Below, piece after piece: positions 53,376-62,404 of a DNA stretch of 64,000 bases. Position 1 is the stretch's first letter. Each line of letters begins with the position of its first letter. Source of the stretch: RGIG3178 sp963674495 (GTDB lineage Bacteria > Bacillota > Clostridia > Christensenellales > QAND01); the NCBI GenBank assembly GCA_963674495.2, contig CAXXLG010000001.1, positions 1 to 64,000 of the forward strand, written 5' to 3'. The notes below the pieces were generated by a model that saw only the letters and a list, made by a program, of their open reading frames with translations, was not told the origin of the DNA and did not search any database. Made by a program: the position numbers and the translations under genes.

Positions 53376-53905
53376 GGTTGTTGGACTTGATTATAGCAGG
53401 AAATATGCTCGGCCCCACCGGTGTTTCGTGGGACGGTGTGGATGAATTTGGATGTATCGGAACAATCACAGTGTTAGGTGTAACGAGCATACCCAAAAGC
53501 ATGTTTTGCGGCGTGTATGCCGATACCTGGATGCTTTCCGACGAGATAACAACACTACACGAGGATTCTTTTCTCTACTGCAATGCCGGATGGGATGATT
53601 TTCCGCAGAGCATCGTATCGGTCGGGGAGGGCGCGTTGGCCGGTATTGGCAGTAGCGGTACACTGGTGTTACCGAACATAGAATGGGTTGATGCGTACGC
53701 TTTTTATGATTCGTACGGCTTGAGCGAACTTACGCTGGGCGGCATCGGACACGCGGTGACAAGCATTGGGGTTGAAGCGTTTTTGGATACGAGCTTACTG
53801 GACACGCTGACCATCTATGTGGACGATCCACTCAACCCGCCTGCGGGCAGCCCGTGGGGGTTTGCGGGTACAACATTGACATTCGAGGAGGCGGATCCGG
53901 AATAA
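53372..53905 (+). CDS. BspA-type leucine-rich-repeat protein, phage-associated
   Basis: 177 residues with LRR_5-type repeats (TITVLGVTSIPKSMFCG, SIVSVGEGALAGIGSSGTL, HAVTSIGVEAFLDTS) and a closing TIYVDDPLNPPAG strand. BspA/LRR_5 repeats form binding surfaces. Coupled to the genes on both sides by overlapping stop/start codons. No signal peptide, so it is more likely a virion fibre or decoration protein than a secreted adhesin. Paralogue at 63267. Confidence 0.72.
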   Translation: MRLLDLIIAGNMLGPTGVSWDGVDEFGCIGTITVLGVTSIPKSMFCGVYADTWMLSDEITTLHEDSFLYCNAGWDDFPQSIVSVGEGALAGIGSSGTLVLPNIEWVDAYAFYDSYGLSELTLGGIGHAVTSIGVEAFLDTSLLDTLTIYVDDPLNPPAGSPWGFAGTTLTFEEADPE

Positions 53906-54147
53906 TGAAATCGGAAGCAATTTATCAGATTGTGGAAGACGGACGCGTGACCTATACCATACGCCGTCCCGAACGCGGATATCATATCATGCAGCGCATC
54001 GAGGCGAATGAGGGCAAGGTGTTGAATCGGGATGGCGTGGAACAATCCGTAGTTATCACCGAAACGGATGATGTTTGGCAAGAGCGCGAAAAACAGGAAG
54101 ATGAAGGCGGATGGCGTATCCTTGGGAGGAAGGCTTGGATTCGATAA
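53905..54147 (+). CDS. Small hypothetical protein in the phage structural unit
   Basis: 80 residues (MKSEAIYQIVEDGRVTYTIR; then MQRIEANEGKVLNRDGVEQS). Its start overlaps the LRR gene stop as TAATG; GGAGGCGG lies upstream. Small proteins ending the tail/fibre units of Clostridia phages look like this. Function unknown. Confidence 0.6.
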   Translation: MKSEAIYQIVEDGRVTYTIRRPERGYHIMQRIEANEGKVLNRDGVEQSVVITETDDVWQEREKQEDEGGWRILGRKAWIR

Positions 54148-54222
54148 GGAAAACCGGGAAACTGTTTATATCGTTACTTTGATGCGATAGGTTTACAGTG
54201 CGGATGCACCAAAAAGGGGGGC

Positions 54223-54807
54223 GTGCATTTGGAATGCAAGAGCGGGCATATATACGGCAAAGAAGAGAAGGCACGTGCCGTTGCATTGTACCAAAATACC
54301 GGCAGCATACGCGCCGCGTCGATTCAAACCGGCGTGGCGCGCAGCACATTGCGCAATTGGATCAGGCAGAGCGGCGTAGGCGAACCTCAACCTTCACAAA
54401 AAACAAGTGAAAAAGCTTCCTTACAGAGGGATGATACGAGTCGTTCGTGCCAAAAAAGAAAGGCCGACCAAAACCAAGATTTTTTGCACTGCGCCAGCGA
54501 AGCGATGGCAGATGCGTTGTTATTGATGCAACGGCAGGTGCAGACGGCGCTGCGCTCGCAAGACGAGTTGGATGCTTTGCTTTTGGCAATTCGTTACGAC
54601 GATGATACGCCGCAGAAAGAGCGGGTGGACACGGCAAAAGCGATTGCTAAAATGGCGCAGCCGGATATGCGCGACATGATGAACGCCATCAACGCGATGT
54701 ATGAACGGATGAAGGATATGGATACAGGCAGAAGAGGACAGGCCGATCTGAGCGGGCTAAGTACGGATGAGATACGATCCATCCTTGCTGTGAACGGGCA
54801 CGTATGA
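54223..54807 (+). CDS. Small-terminase-like helix-turn-helix protein
   Basis: 194 residues. N-terminal HTH (EKARAVALYQNTGSIRAASI; GVARSTLRNWIRQSG), a Lys/Arg/Gln-rich middle, and a helical C-terminus (DELDALLLAIRYDDDTPQKE; DTAKAIAKMAQPDMRDM) resembling the oligomerisation core of phage small terminases. It lies upstream of the large terminase, as TerS should. An orphan IS-type HTH protein is the alternative. Start GTG 54223 or TTG 54229; AAAGGGGGG precedes both. Confidence 0.6.
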   Translation: MHLECKSGHIYGKEEKARAVALYQNTGSIRAASIQTGVARSTLRNWIRQSGVGEPQPSQKTSEKASLQRDDTSRSCQKRKADQNQDFLHCASEAMADALLLMQRQVQTALRSQDELDALLLAIRYDDDTPQKERVDTAKAIAKMAQPDMRDMMNAINAMYERMKDMDTGRRGQADLSGLSTDEIRSILAVNGHV

Positions 54808-55260
54808 GGTCGGCTTGATTTTGCATGAATATCGGCAAAGGCAGGAGAAGCGGTGCATCGAAGAATGGCGCTTGGCGTAAATTTTGATTATAAGCGTTGG
54901 GATGACCGACAAGAAATGGCCGCAGAAAGCGCTGTTCGGCGCTTTTTTGGTAAAAAAAGAAGGTTGGTGCGCCCTATAGATGATGCTCCGACAGAGTTTC
55001 CTTTGTCGTGCTCGAAAAGTGGACGCATGCCAACCTTCCTGTAAATATAAAGTAACACCTGCAGCGGACAAAAACAATGGCTATATACGCCTGTATTGGG
55101 GGATATTTGGCTAAATTGTTGCGCATTTTGCCCGGTGGATACCCGCATAAAGCAATACGTCGTTGTTGTAAATATTTAGCCCATTCTCGTGATGATTTAT
55201 AAATCGAAGTGAGACGGGGCTGGCGTATAGGACATGGGGAAAGGCGGTTTGCTGCAATCA
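54808..55260. other. No supported gene
   Basis: About 450 bases between the small-terminase-like gene and the next repeats. Short open frames exist on both strands but lack ribosome binding sites. A hairpin AAGCGCTGTTCGGCGCTTTT lies near 54930. Confidence 0.4.
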
Positions 55261-55590
55261 AGGGATTATTATAATCCGCCCACCACCCGATGAGGAATAT
55301 AAGGGGGGCCTCCTTAGGAATTTGTTGCTATCGCTGTTTTGGGAGGGGAGAAGTGCAAAGGTGAGGGGTGTAGTGAGATGGGCTTGGGTACAGAAGGGAA
55401 TTATCTAAACCCGCCCACCGCCCGCTGAGGCAGAAAAAGGAGAATCCTCCTTTGAAGCCCTCTTCTAGCGCCGGTTTGGGACGGGGAGGTTTGAAAGCGT
55501 GGATTTGAGCAAAGACGGGGAGGGTGCGAAGGGATCAAAACCCGCCCACCGCCCGATTGAGGAAACAAGGGGGCAAGCCCCTTTTGGAAT
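55261..55590 (+). repeat. Dispersed intergenic repeats, three copies
   Basis: Cores at about 55270, 55411 (CCCGCCCACCGCCCGCTG) and 55541 (CCCGCCCACCGCCCGATT), period about 130-140, with AAGGGGGCAAGCCCCTTTT hairpins. Confidence 0.78.
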
Positions 55591-55730
55591 CTCAGTGTGA
55601 TGGCTTTTTTTGGTTTTAAACCTACTGGGGAGATGGTTTACGTAGGATAGCAGCTTTTTTTGTGAAGCGCGATCGGTACGTAATGTATTCGGCATTGAAT
55701 TGGACGGTGGTCAATTGATAGGAGGTTACG

Positions 55731-55890
55731 ATGGCAAATGTTTTGAAACTTGCGCTGGATGAATTGATGAAGAATGCTAAAACGAAGAGGAGAAAGAAGT
55801 ACTTACAAGAGTATTTCCTTTTTTAAATGTAGACAAGAAAGCAGGATACTTAATCGGTGGCGGGAATCAAGTCTATATTTTGGAGGTGGA
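55731..55890 (+). pseudogene. Remnant: phage structural start joined to a toxin-like tail
   Basis: AGGAGGT and ATG 55731 open MANVLKLALDELMKNAKT, the same start as the structural protein at 15185, but the frame stops at 55826. A second frame (about 55792-55911) reads LNVDKKAGYLIGGGNQVYI then VDPSWFIK before a stop, like the end of a toxin or immunity protein. Together this looks like a cassette reduced by deletion, next to an intact immunity-like gene. Confidence 0.5.
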
Positions 55891-55896
55891 CCCCAG

Positions 55897-56205
55897 TTGG
55901 TTTATCAAATAGCATGCGATTGTGACGAGAGAACAGGCATTGAGATTAATTCGGACACACTATTTGAAGAACTTAAGCAGTTTTTTGAGAATCGAGTGCA
56001 AGAAGACTTATTTACCAACGTTTCAGTAGAGTGCCCATATTATATAGGATATAGTGATGGAGTGGAACTTAAGTGGTTTGCATCAAAATGGTATAAGTGT
56101 AAATCTTGTTGTTGCCTGTGGGAATTTCAACATCCTGAATTCCCGGCGAAAGGGTTTGTCAGGAAATTCAAAGACGGAAAATATACCGTGCGAATAGGAG
56201 AATGA
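55897..56205 (+). CDS. Orphan immunity-type protein
   Basis: 102 residues with LFEELKQFFENRVQEDLF, VECPYYIGYSDGVELKWFAS and KWYKCKSCCCLWEF, ending EFPAKGFVRKFKDGKY. The WYKC-x-x-C-x-C-LWEF block is a recognisable small family often found beside polymorphic toxins. TTG 55897 has GGAGGTGG upstream. Without its toxin it would serve as defence against sibling attack. It couples to the next gene (overlap at ATGATGATG). Confidence 0.6.
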   Translation: MVYQIACDCDERTGIEINSDTLFEELKQFFENRVQEDLFTNVSVECPYYIGYSDGVELKWFASKWYKCKSCCCLWEFQHPEFPAKGFVRKFKDGKYTVRIGE

Positions 56206-56207
56206 TG

Positions 56208-56636
56208 ATGGACATCAATAAACCTGTTATCAATACAAAGTTGGTTGAAGCTATGAGATAAATTAAAAAGGACGGGGCTAAAGAACAACGGTTTTTGGAT
56301 AAATTGCTTAAGGCTAAACTCCTGTGCCCAGCTATTATATCATTGGAAAATACAACCGAGAATGTAGATGGGCAAATCACGTTGGGGCAAGACACCGCAA
56401 TACAGCTCATTGCGTTGAGCAACTCAATGGGCGAAAGCTTTTTGGTGGCTTTTATGGATTGGGATGAATTACGAAAATGGAATAATGGACCCGATCAACA
56501 AACGCTGATAATGACTTATCGGGATTGTCGGAGAATCGTTTTACATGAAGAGTCCAAATATACTGGTTTTGTGATTGACCTTTCCCCTCGCTTTGTTTTA
56601 TTGTACCCGCGATGGCTGTTTCCCGTAAATTCCTAA
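56208..56636 (+). pseudogene. SseB-like protein broken by an in-frame stop
   Basis: Starts MDINKPVINTKLVEAMR, then TAA at 56259-56261, then continues in the same frame (IKKDGAKEQRFLDKLLKAKL; IALSNSMGESFLVAFMDWDE; LIMTYRDCRRIVL) to 56636. The layout fits the N-terminal domain of the SseB family. The end is also atypical, so the gene looks truncated at the junction with phage sequence. Read-through cannot be excluded. Confidence 0.6.
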
Positions 56637-56835
56637 CTTTATTTCTGGATACATTTTCGGGGGAAAGGTCACACTCGATGATGCCATTAGAAGTGGGAAG
56701 ACGATCAGATTTTCGCATGATCCACGAGCTTTTGATAAAGGCTTTTTGGTGGATGAAGGGGAGCACATCAAGGAGACTTTGAAACACGACAGGGCGTTGT
56801 ATGACGTCCTTTTTACATACAAGAAGGAGATGGAT

Positions 56836-58287
56836 ATGAAAGAGGCGTTGATTAGAGCGCTGTGCGACGAGCTTTGCAGGCGAGATTTCACGGCATATGC
56901 AAAGCGGGTATACCGCGGGATGTGGCAACCGGCACAGCATCATAGGATCGTTGCCGACGTGCTGACACGTGTGCTTGACGGCAGCTGCCGCCGGTTGATG
57001 GTATTTATGCCGCCTAGGCACGGCAAGAGCATGCAGATCACCGAATGTCTGCCAAGCTACTTTTTGGGCAGGTATCCCGATAAGCGCGTCATCGTGTTGA
57101 GCTATAGCTCGGATCTGGCGGCGCGATTTGGCCGGGAAAACCGGGCGAAGATTGCGGAGTACGGTCATTTGTTTGATATTGCTTTATCCAAGACAAATGC
57201 AGGCGCTACGGCGTTTGATATAAAAGATCACCGCGGCGGTCTTTTGTCCGTCGGCTTCGGGGGCAGTATCACCGGGCAGGGTGCGGATCTTTTGATCATT
57301 GATGATCCTGTGAAAAACCGCGAGGAAGCCGAGAGCAAGACGATGCGCGACAAGATCTTTGCCGAGTACCAGTCCACCGCGTATACGCGGCTACAGGCGG
57401 GTGCGGCCATTATCATTGTCATGACGCGCTGGCATGAGGACGATCTTTGTGGGCGGTTGCTGGCGCAAAGCCCCGACGAATGGGAGGTTTTAAGCCTGCC
57501 CGCGTTGGCCGAACAGGGCGATACGCTGGGACGTAAGGTGGGTGAACCGCTGTGGCCCCAAATGGGGTACGACAAGGATTGGGCAATCCAGACGCAGCGC
57601 GCCGTGGGCAGCTATGCCTTTGCCGCGTTGTATCAGCAACGCCCCGCGCCCGCCGGTGGCGGGTTGATACGCCGCTCATGGTGGAAATTCTATGATGAGT
57701 TGCCCGAGATGGTGACGGTTGTGCTCAGCGTGGATGCGGCCTTTAAGGGGGGCGAGGATGCTGACAATGTATCCATACAAGCATGGGGCAAGCGCGGTGC
57801 GTACATGTACCTATTGGATGATGATACGCAACCAATGGATTTTCCAAAGACGTTGCGTGCGATACGCGCGATGCACCAAAAGCACAAGCCACGGTGTGTG
57901 TACATAGAGGATAAGGCAAACGGCCCCGCGATACTCAGCATGTTGCACAGCGAGATTGCGGGGCTTATCCCTGTCAACCCGCAGGGCGGGAAGATCGCGC
58001 GGGCGCATGCCGTATCCGCCGCCATCGAGAGTGGCAACGTGTTTTTGCCAAGGACGCCGGGCGCGTATGCGCTCATTGACGAATGTGCGGCGTTTCCCAA
58101 CGGGGCGCACGATGACAGGGTGGATGCCATGACGCAGGCGCTGAACCAGTTTATCCATCATGATGCGCAGGTTGAGGCGCACAAGGCGGCGGTGAAGTGG
58201 CACAAGGATCAGTGGGAGGATTATAACAACGCGTCTGAGCCCGACAGGGAAGTATTGATTCAAAGATGGGGGGATCCGTATGGATGA
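56836..58287 (+). CDS. terL: Phage terminase large subunit
   Basis: 483-residue DNA-packaging motor. ATPase: Walker A-like PPRHGKS (about residue 59), Walker B LLIIDDP (about 152), coupling MTRWHEDDLCGRL. RNase-H-fold nuclease: SVDAAFKGGEDADN (first Asp), YIEDKANGPA (second) and HDDRVDAMTQA (third). It cuts and packages phage DNA into the head. ATG 56836 has AAGAAGG upstream; the same frame stays open to 56640, where it reads IRSGKTIRFSHDPRAFDKG, foreign to terminases. All catalytic residues are present. Confidence 0.93.
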   Translation: MKEALIRALCDELCRRDFTAYAKRVYRGMWQPAQHHRIVADVLTRVLDGSCRRLMVFMPPRHGKSMQITECLPSYFLGRYPDKRVIVLSYSSDLAARFGRENRAKIAEYGHLFDIALSKTNAGATAFDIKDHRGGLLSVGFGGSITGQGADLLIIDDPVKNREEAESKTMRDKIFAEYQSTAYTRLQAGAAIIIVMTRWHEDDLCGRLLAQSPDEWEVLSLPALAEQGDTLGRKVGEPLWPQMGYDKDWAIQTQRAVGSYAFAALYQQRPAPAGGGLIRRSWWKFYDELPEMVTVVLSVDAAFKGGEDADNVSIQAWGKRGAYMYLLDDDTQPMDFPKTLRAIRAMHQKHKPRCVYIEDKANGPAILSMLHSEIAGLIPVNPQGGKIARAHAVSAAIESGNVFLPRTPGAYALIDECAAFPNGAHDDRVDAMTQALNQFIHHDAQVEAHKAAVKWHKDQWEDYNNASEPDREVLIQRWGDPYG

Positions 58288-58294
58288 TGAATTA

Positions 58295-58345
58295 TATCCA
58301 GACCCGCCCACCGCCCTATTATGGAATAGAAAAGGGGGCGCACTT
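58295..58345 (+). repeat. Dispersed intergenic repeat directly after terL
   Basis: Core CCCGCCCACCGCCCTATT at about 58302, beginning within 20 bases of the terL stop, with a GAAAAGGGGGCGCAC arm. Confidence 0.65.
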
Positions 58346-58382
58346 CAAACCGTCCCTCTGCTTTCCCGTGTATTCGGAAATT

Positions 58383-58475
58383 CAGACCTGACGAAAATGA
58401 CGAATGATATGTGATAAAACGGTAGCGTAAAGATGGAACGCGGGTCTGACGAATGGCGGGCTATTTTTGTTTTGT
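58383..58475 (+). promoter_or_regulatory. Shared phage intergenic element, copy 3
   Basis: CAGACCTGACGAAAATGACG at 58383, then AATGATATGTGATAAAACGG and, about 50 bases on, GTCTGACGAATGGCGGGCTA and a T run, which resembles a terminator-like end. Same order as at 62330 and 63160. Confidence 0.55.
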
Positions 58476-58594
58476 GGTGGAAGACTACGGCTTGGTGCTA
58501 TTAAGAAAGAAAGGGGGCGCGAGCGTTGGGTTTAAACACCTGGGGATGAGATGAAACTGTACTGTGCGAAAAAGGTGTTTTGATGGGATAGGGA

Positions 58595-58890
58595 GGATCG
58601 AATCCCGCCCACCGCCCCATTATGGAATAGCAAAGGGGGCGCTGCCCCTTTGAATCCTAGGCTGTCGCTGTTTGGGACGGAGAGGTTCACAAGCGTGGGT
58701 GTGGAGCATGGATATAAAAGGGCAAAAAATTATCTAAACCCGCCCACCGCCCAATCATGGAATAGCAAAGGGGGCGATGCCCCTTTGAACCCCGGGCTGT
58801 CGCTGTTTGGGACGGGATTGGTGCGGAAGTACGGGGGTAGATTGTGACGGGGTTTGGGTAAGGAAGGATCGAAACCCATCAACCGTCCGA
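58595..58890 (+). repeat. Dispersed intergenic repeats, three copies
   Basis: Cores at about 58604 (CCCGCCCACCGCCCCATT), 58738 (CCCGCCCACCGCCCAATC) and 58870 (CCCATCAACCGTCCGATT), period about 133. The last copy runs straight into the ribosome binding site of the gene at 58912. Confidence 0.8.
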
Positions 58891-58911
58891 TTTTGGTAAG
58901 GAGCAAATAAA

Positions 58912-59136
58912 ATGGCAAACATATCGATGGACGTACTGGACAAGCTGGCAAAAGAGGCCGGCTTGGCGGGCTATATACAAAAAGACAAATACAACGTGTT
59001 GTTGGCGGCGTTGCAGCAGGCACAGGGAGTTGTGCAGAAGCCAATCAGCCTAAAACCAACGATCGCATGGCTGCCGCGAAAGAATGCAGATGAAACGATC
59101 AGCATTGAGTATTTTGACAATGTGAAGAAGAATTAG
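58912..59136 (+). CDS. Phage-type small protein or N-terminal part of an interrupted toxin
   Basis: 74 residues (MANISMDVLDKLAKEAGLAG; AALQQAQGVVQKPISLKP; WLPRKNADETISIEYFD). AAGGAGC upstream. It ends in TAG at 59134-59136, but the same frame continues open to 59988 and reads as a toxin, so this may be the front part of one protein. It shares the MAN start with other phage-type genes here. Confidence 0.55.
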   Translation: MANISMDVLDKLAKEAGLAGYIQKDKYNVLLAALQQAQGVVQKPISLKPTIAWLPRKNADETISIEYFDNVKKN

Positions 59137-59238
59137 AGCAAAAACAATAAAATATTTACAGATAATATTGCGCATACTGACAATTATGATACAACAAATG
59201 GCTACAAAAGAACGCCGAAGATATGGGACAACACCATT

Positions 59239-59988
59239 TTGTTGAACGCACTTGACGAGGCGGCACGGTTGCAGGGCATCCGCACGGATGAAAAAACCGG
59301 AACGGGAACGCAACTATCGAATACGTATGCCGGCTATGACCCGAGCAACTATGTCGATCAGATCGGGCATGGCTACCAATCCGATCTTACCTTATCGGTT
59401 GCACAAATACATGAATATTTTCAAAGTATTGGCGACGCGGACAATATTGATTTACCTCAAAAGGAAACAGACTCCGCTTCGGTAAAAGAGAATCCGATTC
59501 CCGATGATTTAATAACGGAACACGAATTTATAATGCCATCATGTGACAACTGTTATGCAAAGAAGGTTGATGGAGAATTTACAATAGTATATCCTGATAA
59601 GTTGCAAAATGCGATACATACAGCGGCAACATCATATGTGCCATTTGGAGATTCAATACAATCATTCTTTCATACGCTGTTCACAGGGAATCCGTATTTA
59701 ACTCGGAACGATCTAGATACAGCAATTGATGCCTTGGCATTATTAGAGTATTCACCAGAACCATTACTTGAAAGTATTGGGGAGAACGTAAACGATTTTA
59801 ATAATTATTACAATATATATAAAATTGCTGATTGTTTTTTTGATGAAGGACCAACAATAAATGATATGACATTTAAATTATTTGGTGATAATATTACATC
59901 TATTGATTCAGTTAACTGGGTTGGTATTAGTGACATTATTAAATCAACTGGAATAAGCACTGAACAGTTAAATAATTATTATGAATAG
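59239..59988 (+). CDS. Toxin-like protein with predicted pre-toxin region
   Basis: The frame is open from 59137; TTG 59239 is only the first start codon. Contains LLNALDEAARLQGIRTD, then a link, and a region SYVPFGDSIQSFFHTLFTGN, followed by an acidic C-terminus ending STGISTEQLNNYYE. No nuclease motif is visible. AT-rich from about 59500 on, as in other toxin tips here. Paired with a two-helix membrane protein, which suggests a membrane-acting toxin. A related tail exists at 62711. Confidence 0.55.
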   Translation: MLNALDEAARLQGIRTDEKTGTGTQLSNTYAGYDPSNYVDQIGHGYQSDLTLSVAQIHEYFQSIGDADNIDLPQKETDSASVKENPIPDDLITEHEFIMPSCDNCYAKKVDGEFTIVYPDKLQNAIHTAATSYVPFGDSIQSFFHTLFTGNPYLTRNDLDTAIDALALLEYSPEPLLESIGENVNDFNNYYNIYKIADCFFDEGPTINDMTFKLFGDNITSIDSVNWVGISDIIKSTGISTEQLNNYYE

Positions 59989-59999
59989 GGAGGCAATAT

Positions 60000-60185
60000 A
60001 TGTTATTAAATGTTGCAGGGATCATTTTAATATTCGTGTTGATAAACGCTGGTATATATGTCAGAAATCGGATAATTTTTAAAAGAGAATTTAAAGACTA
60101 TCGAAAAATATTTTTAATTTCTAACATAACATTGATTATCTTTATGGTTTTATATGTTACTGGCATAATTGGGGGTAAGTATTAG
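60000..60185 (+). CDS. Two-helix membrane protein, probable immunity
   Basis: 61 residues with two helices (LLNVAGIILIFVLINAGIYV and FLISNITLIIFMVLYVTGI). GGGAGGC site; 11 bases behind the toxin-like gene, with a terminator after it. Membrane immunity proteins of this size protect from membrane-targeting bacteriocins. A relative lies at 62929. Confidence 0.62.
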   Translation: MLLNVAGIILIFVLINAGIYVRNRIIFKREFKDYRKIFLISNITLIIFMVLYVTGIIGGKY

Positions 60186-60201
60186 CAGTGTAGGGAACGG
60201 G

Positions 60202-60227
60202 AAGTCCGCCGGATTGGCGGACTTTTT
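60202..60227 (+). terminator. Rho-independent terminator
   Basis: AAGTCCGCC / GGCGGACTTTTT stem behind the membrane immunity gene. Confidence 0.88.
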
Positions 60228-60234
60228 ATTTATT

Positions 60235-60470
60235 AGGGCAAAAAATCTATACCCGCCCACCGCCCAATCATGGAATAGCAAGGGAGCGCTGCCCCCTTGA
60301 ACCCCCGGCTGTCGCTGTTTGGGACGGAGAGGTTCACAAGCGTGGGTGTGGAGCATGGATATAAAAGGACAAAGAATTATCTAAACCCGCCCACCGCCCA
60401 ATTATGGAATAGCAAGGGAGCGCTGCCCCCTTTAACCCCCGACTGTCGCTGTTTGGGAGAGAGCTTTGTT
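60235..60470 (+). repeat. Dispersed intergenic repeats, two copies
   Basis: Cores at about 60251 (CCCGCCCACCGCCCAATC) and 60387 (CCCGCCCACCGCCCAATT), with AAGGGAGCGCTGCCCCCTT arms and CTGTCGCTGTTTGGGACGGA. Period about 136. Confidence 0.8.
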
Positions 60471-60676
60471 TTTAAAGTACGGGGATGGATTGTGATAAGG
60501 AATCAAAGGGGGTTACGAGCTCTTTACAATTCTAAAGAGAGTATCGACTCCTCCGTCGTCCGATATTGTAATCGGATCACACCATAACTTTGAATAATCT
60601 GTTACTATGATGTACATAAAGGTCTACAACTGGATTGTGTGAATGCGCGAAGAGCGAATTGAAAAGGATGAAGAGG

Positions 60677-61279
60677 ATGGAATATCATAATAGCAAAACG
60701 TATTCCCCGAAGGAATTCTATACGGCGATATTCAATGGATTGCGCACGGTAAAGTACCTGAGAAGAAGCAGGAAGAACCATCTGATCCCCAAGGATTTTA
60801 TGGAGCGGATTATGCTTGCCGTAACCGAGGTGAATGGATGCGAGATTTGCTCGTATTTTCATACCAAAGTGGCACTGGAAAGCGGCATGAGCCGGGAGGA
60901 GATTGAAGCTCTTTTGAGCGGCCGCGCGCAGGGCGTTCCTGAAAAAGAAGCTGTTGCGGTGCTTTTTGCGCAGCATTACGCGGATACGCGAGGGAATCCG
61001 ACAAAGAAATCCTGGGACAGGTTTGTTGAAGAATATGGAGAGGCTGTTTCTTTTGGCGTATTGGGTGCGATTCGGATGATCATGATTGGCAATATATCCG
61101 GCATTGCGTACAGTGCGCTGCGCCACCGCATCAAAGGCCATCCCGCGAAAAAGAGCAGCCTTGTTTATGAGGTTGGTATGTTACTGCTTACCGTTGCCTT
61201 TGTGCCGGTTGCCGGCGCGCACGCTATGATTTTCAATGCCATTAAAAGGCCGGTATTGACATTTGAAGGTGATGACTGA
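60677..61279 (+). CDS. AhpD-like carboxymuconolactone decarboxylase family protein
   Basis: 200 residues with the catalytic CxxC-x-x-x-H motif (GCEICSYFHTKVALESGMS, about residue 55), as in AhpD-type thiol peroxidase partners. A C-terminal hydrophobic helix (VGMLLLTVAFVPVAGAHAM) may hold it at the membrane, unlike plain AhpD. ATG 60677 has AAAGGATG upstream; earlier starts are less well placed. Role in peroxide or disulfide reduction is inferred from the motif. Confidence 0.8.
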   Translation: MEYHNSKTYSPKEFYTAIFNGLRTVKYLRRSRKNHLIPKDFMERIMLAVTEVNGCEICSYFHTKVALESGMSREEIEALLSGRAQGVPEKEAVAVLFAQHYADTRGNPTKKSWDRFVEEYGEAVSFGVLGAIRMIMIGNISGIAYSALRHRIKGHPAKKSSLVYEVGMLLLTVAFVPVAGAHAMIFNAIKRPVLTFEGDD

Positions 61280-61477
61280 GCTATGCCGTGGCGGGAAAAC
61301 GGAGACGGGAGCCTCTTATCGTATGTTAAAGCAGGGTTCCGTGGCCGCGCCGCCCAATGAACAGATATAAAGTGTGCTCTTTGAAAGCTGCCTGAAGAAA
61401 AGAGCAATATAACTTTGAAAAAAGAAATATATACAAAAATGTTGTACAATAAAGAAAGGTGAAAGGGGTGGGGTGAC

Positions 61478-62071
61478 ATGAAAAGAAAGACTGTCCTTGC
61501 TGTGTTGTTTTGCTTTTTGGGCACGTTGATGTTGTTGGCGTGCACTTCAAGCAACGTACAGGGCGAGCAATCGGCAATGGGTCCGGAACAGAGCGCACAA
61601 ACAAGTGCGCCGGATGCTACCGCCGGTGCGGGTGTATTGGACGGACCTGTTGACCTGACCGGATATGGTTCGATGGGCGCTTTGGCCGATGAGAACCTGA
61701 CGCTGGAAGAAATGCTGACCTACGCGCTTGAGGATGAATATTACGCGCACACTGAATATGAAATGATTCTTGATAAATTTGGCGATGTCCGTCCGTTTTC
61801 CAACATTGTTGGATCGGAGCAGACGCATATCAACGCTTTGATCCCATTGTTTGAAGCGTATGATTATCGTGTGCCTGACGATGAATCCGCAGGACTTGTG
61901 ACAATTCCCGATACGTTTGAGGAAGCACTTGGTCTGTGTGCCGAGGCGGAAGTCTATAACATCGATATGTATGAGGTGTTTTTAGAGCAGGAAGTACCCG
62001 ACGATGTTCGGACGGTATTTGAGCAGCTAAAAAGGGCGTCAGAAAGCCATCTCGAGGCTTTTAGCAGATAG
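61478..62071 (+). CDS. Ferritin-like DUF2202 lipoprotein
   Basis: 197 residues. Signal peptide with MLLACT lipobox (cysteine near residue 22), a Ser/Ala/Thr-rich spacer, and a four-helix DUF2202 domain: LTLEEMLTYALEDEYYAHTE, then FSNIVGSEQTHINALIPLFE, and VYNIDMYEVFLEQEVPDDVR. Conserved Glu and His residues could bind di-iron. Surface-anchored. AAAGGGG site upstream, terminator after. Confidence 0.88.
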   Translation: MKRKTVLAVLFCFLGTLMLLACTSSNVQGEQSAMGPEQSAQTSAPDATAGAGVLDGPVDLTGYGSMGALADENLTLEEMLTYALEDEYYAHTEYEMILDKFGDVRPFSNIVGSEQTHINALIPLFEAYDYRVPDDESAGLVTIPDTFEEALGLCAEAEVYNIDMYEVFLEQEVPDDVRTVFEQLKRASESHLEAFSR

Positions 62072-62113
62072 GAGAAGAGCGTATTCGATCGGCGTTACAA
62101 TGGATATAAAGCT

Positions 62114-62140
62114 AAAAAGCCTGCCAGGCGGCAGGCTTTT
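62114..62140 (+). terminator. Rho-independent terminator
   Basis: AAAAGCCTGCC / GGCAGGCTTTT stem after the DUF2202 gene. Confidence 0.92.
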
Positions 62141-62327
62141 GTATATTGACAGCGTCGGCGTGGGAGGTTGGTACGCGCGCTGCGGTTTCCTTGTAATTGT
62201 ATTGTATAAAAAGGCGAGGATGTTTGCTGTGATTGGGTCACATAGAACAAAAATATTTTGGTAAAGTCTGATGCCACACGCAGATCTATAAAGGCAAGCA
62301 AGGGGGCATTGCCCCACATTATGCAAG

Positions 62328-62402
62328 CTGACGAATGATATGTGGTAAAACGGTAATGTTGAGATGAAATGCGGGTCTGCCAAAGGGCGGGATTTTGTTT
62401 TA
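62328..62402 (+). promoter_or_regulatory. Shared phage intergenic element, copy 4 (partial)
   Basis: AGCTGACGAATGATATGTGG, TAAAACGGTAATGTTGAGAT and the hairpin GTCTGCCAAAGGGCGGG with T-rich end. The first GACGAAAAT repeat is missing. A dispersed repeat follows at once. Confidence 0.5.
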
Positions 62403-62404
62403 TA

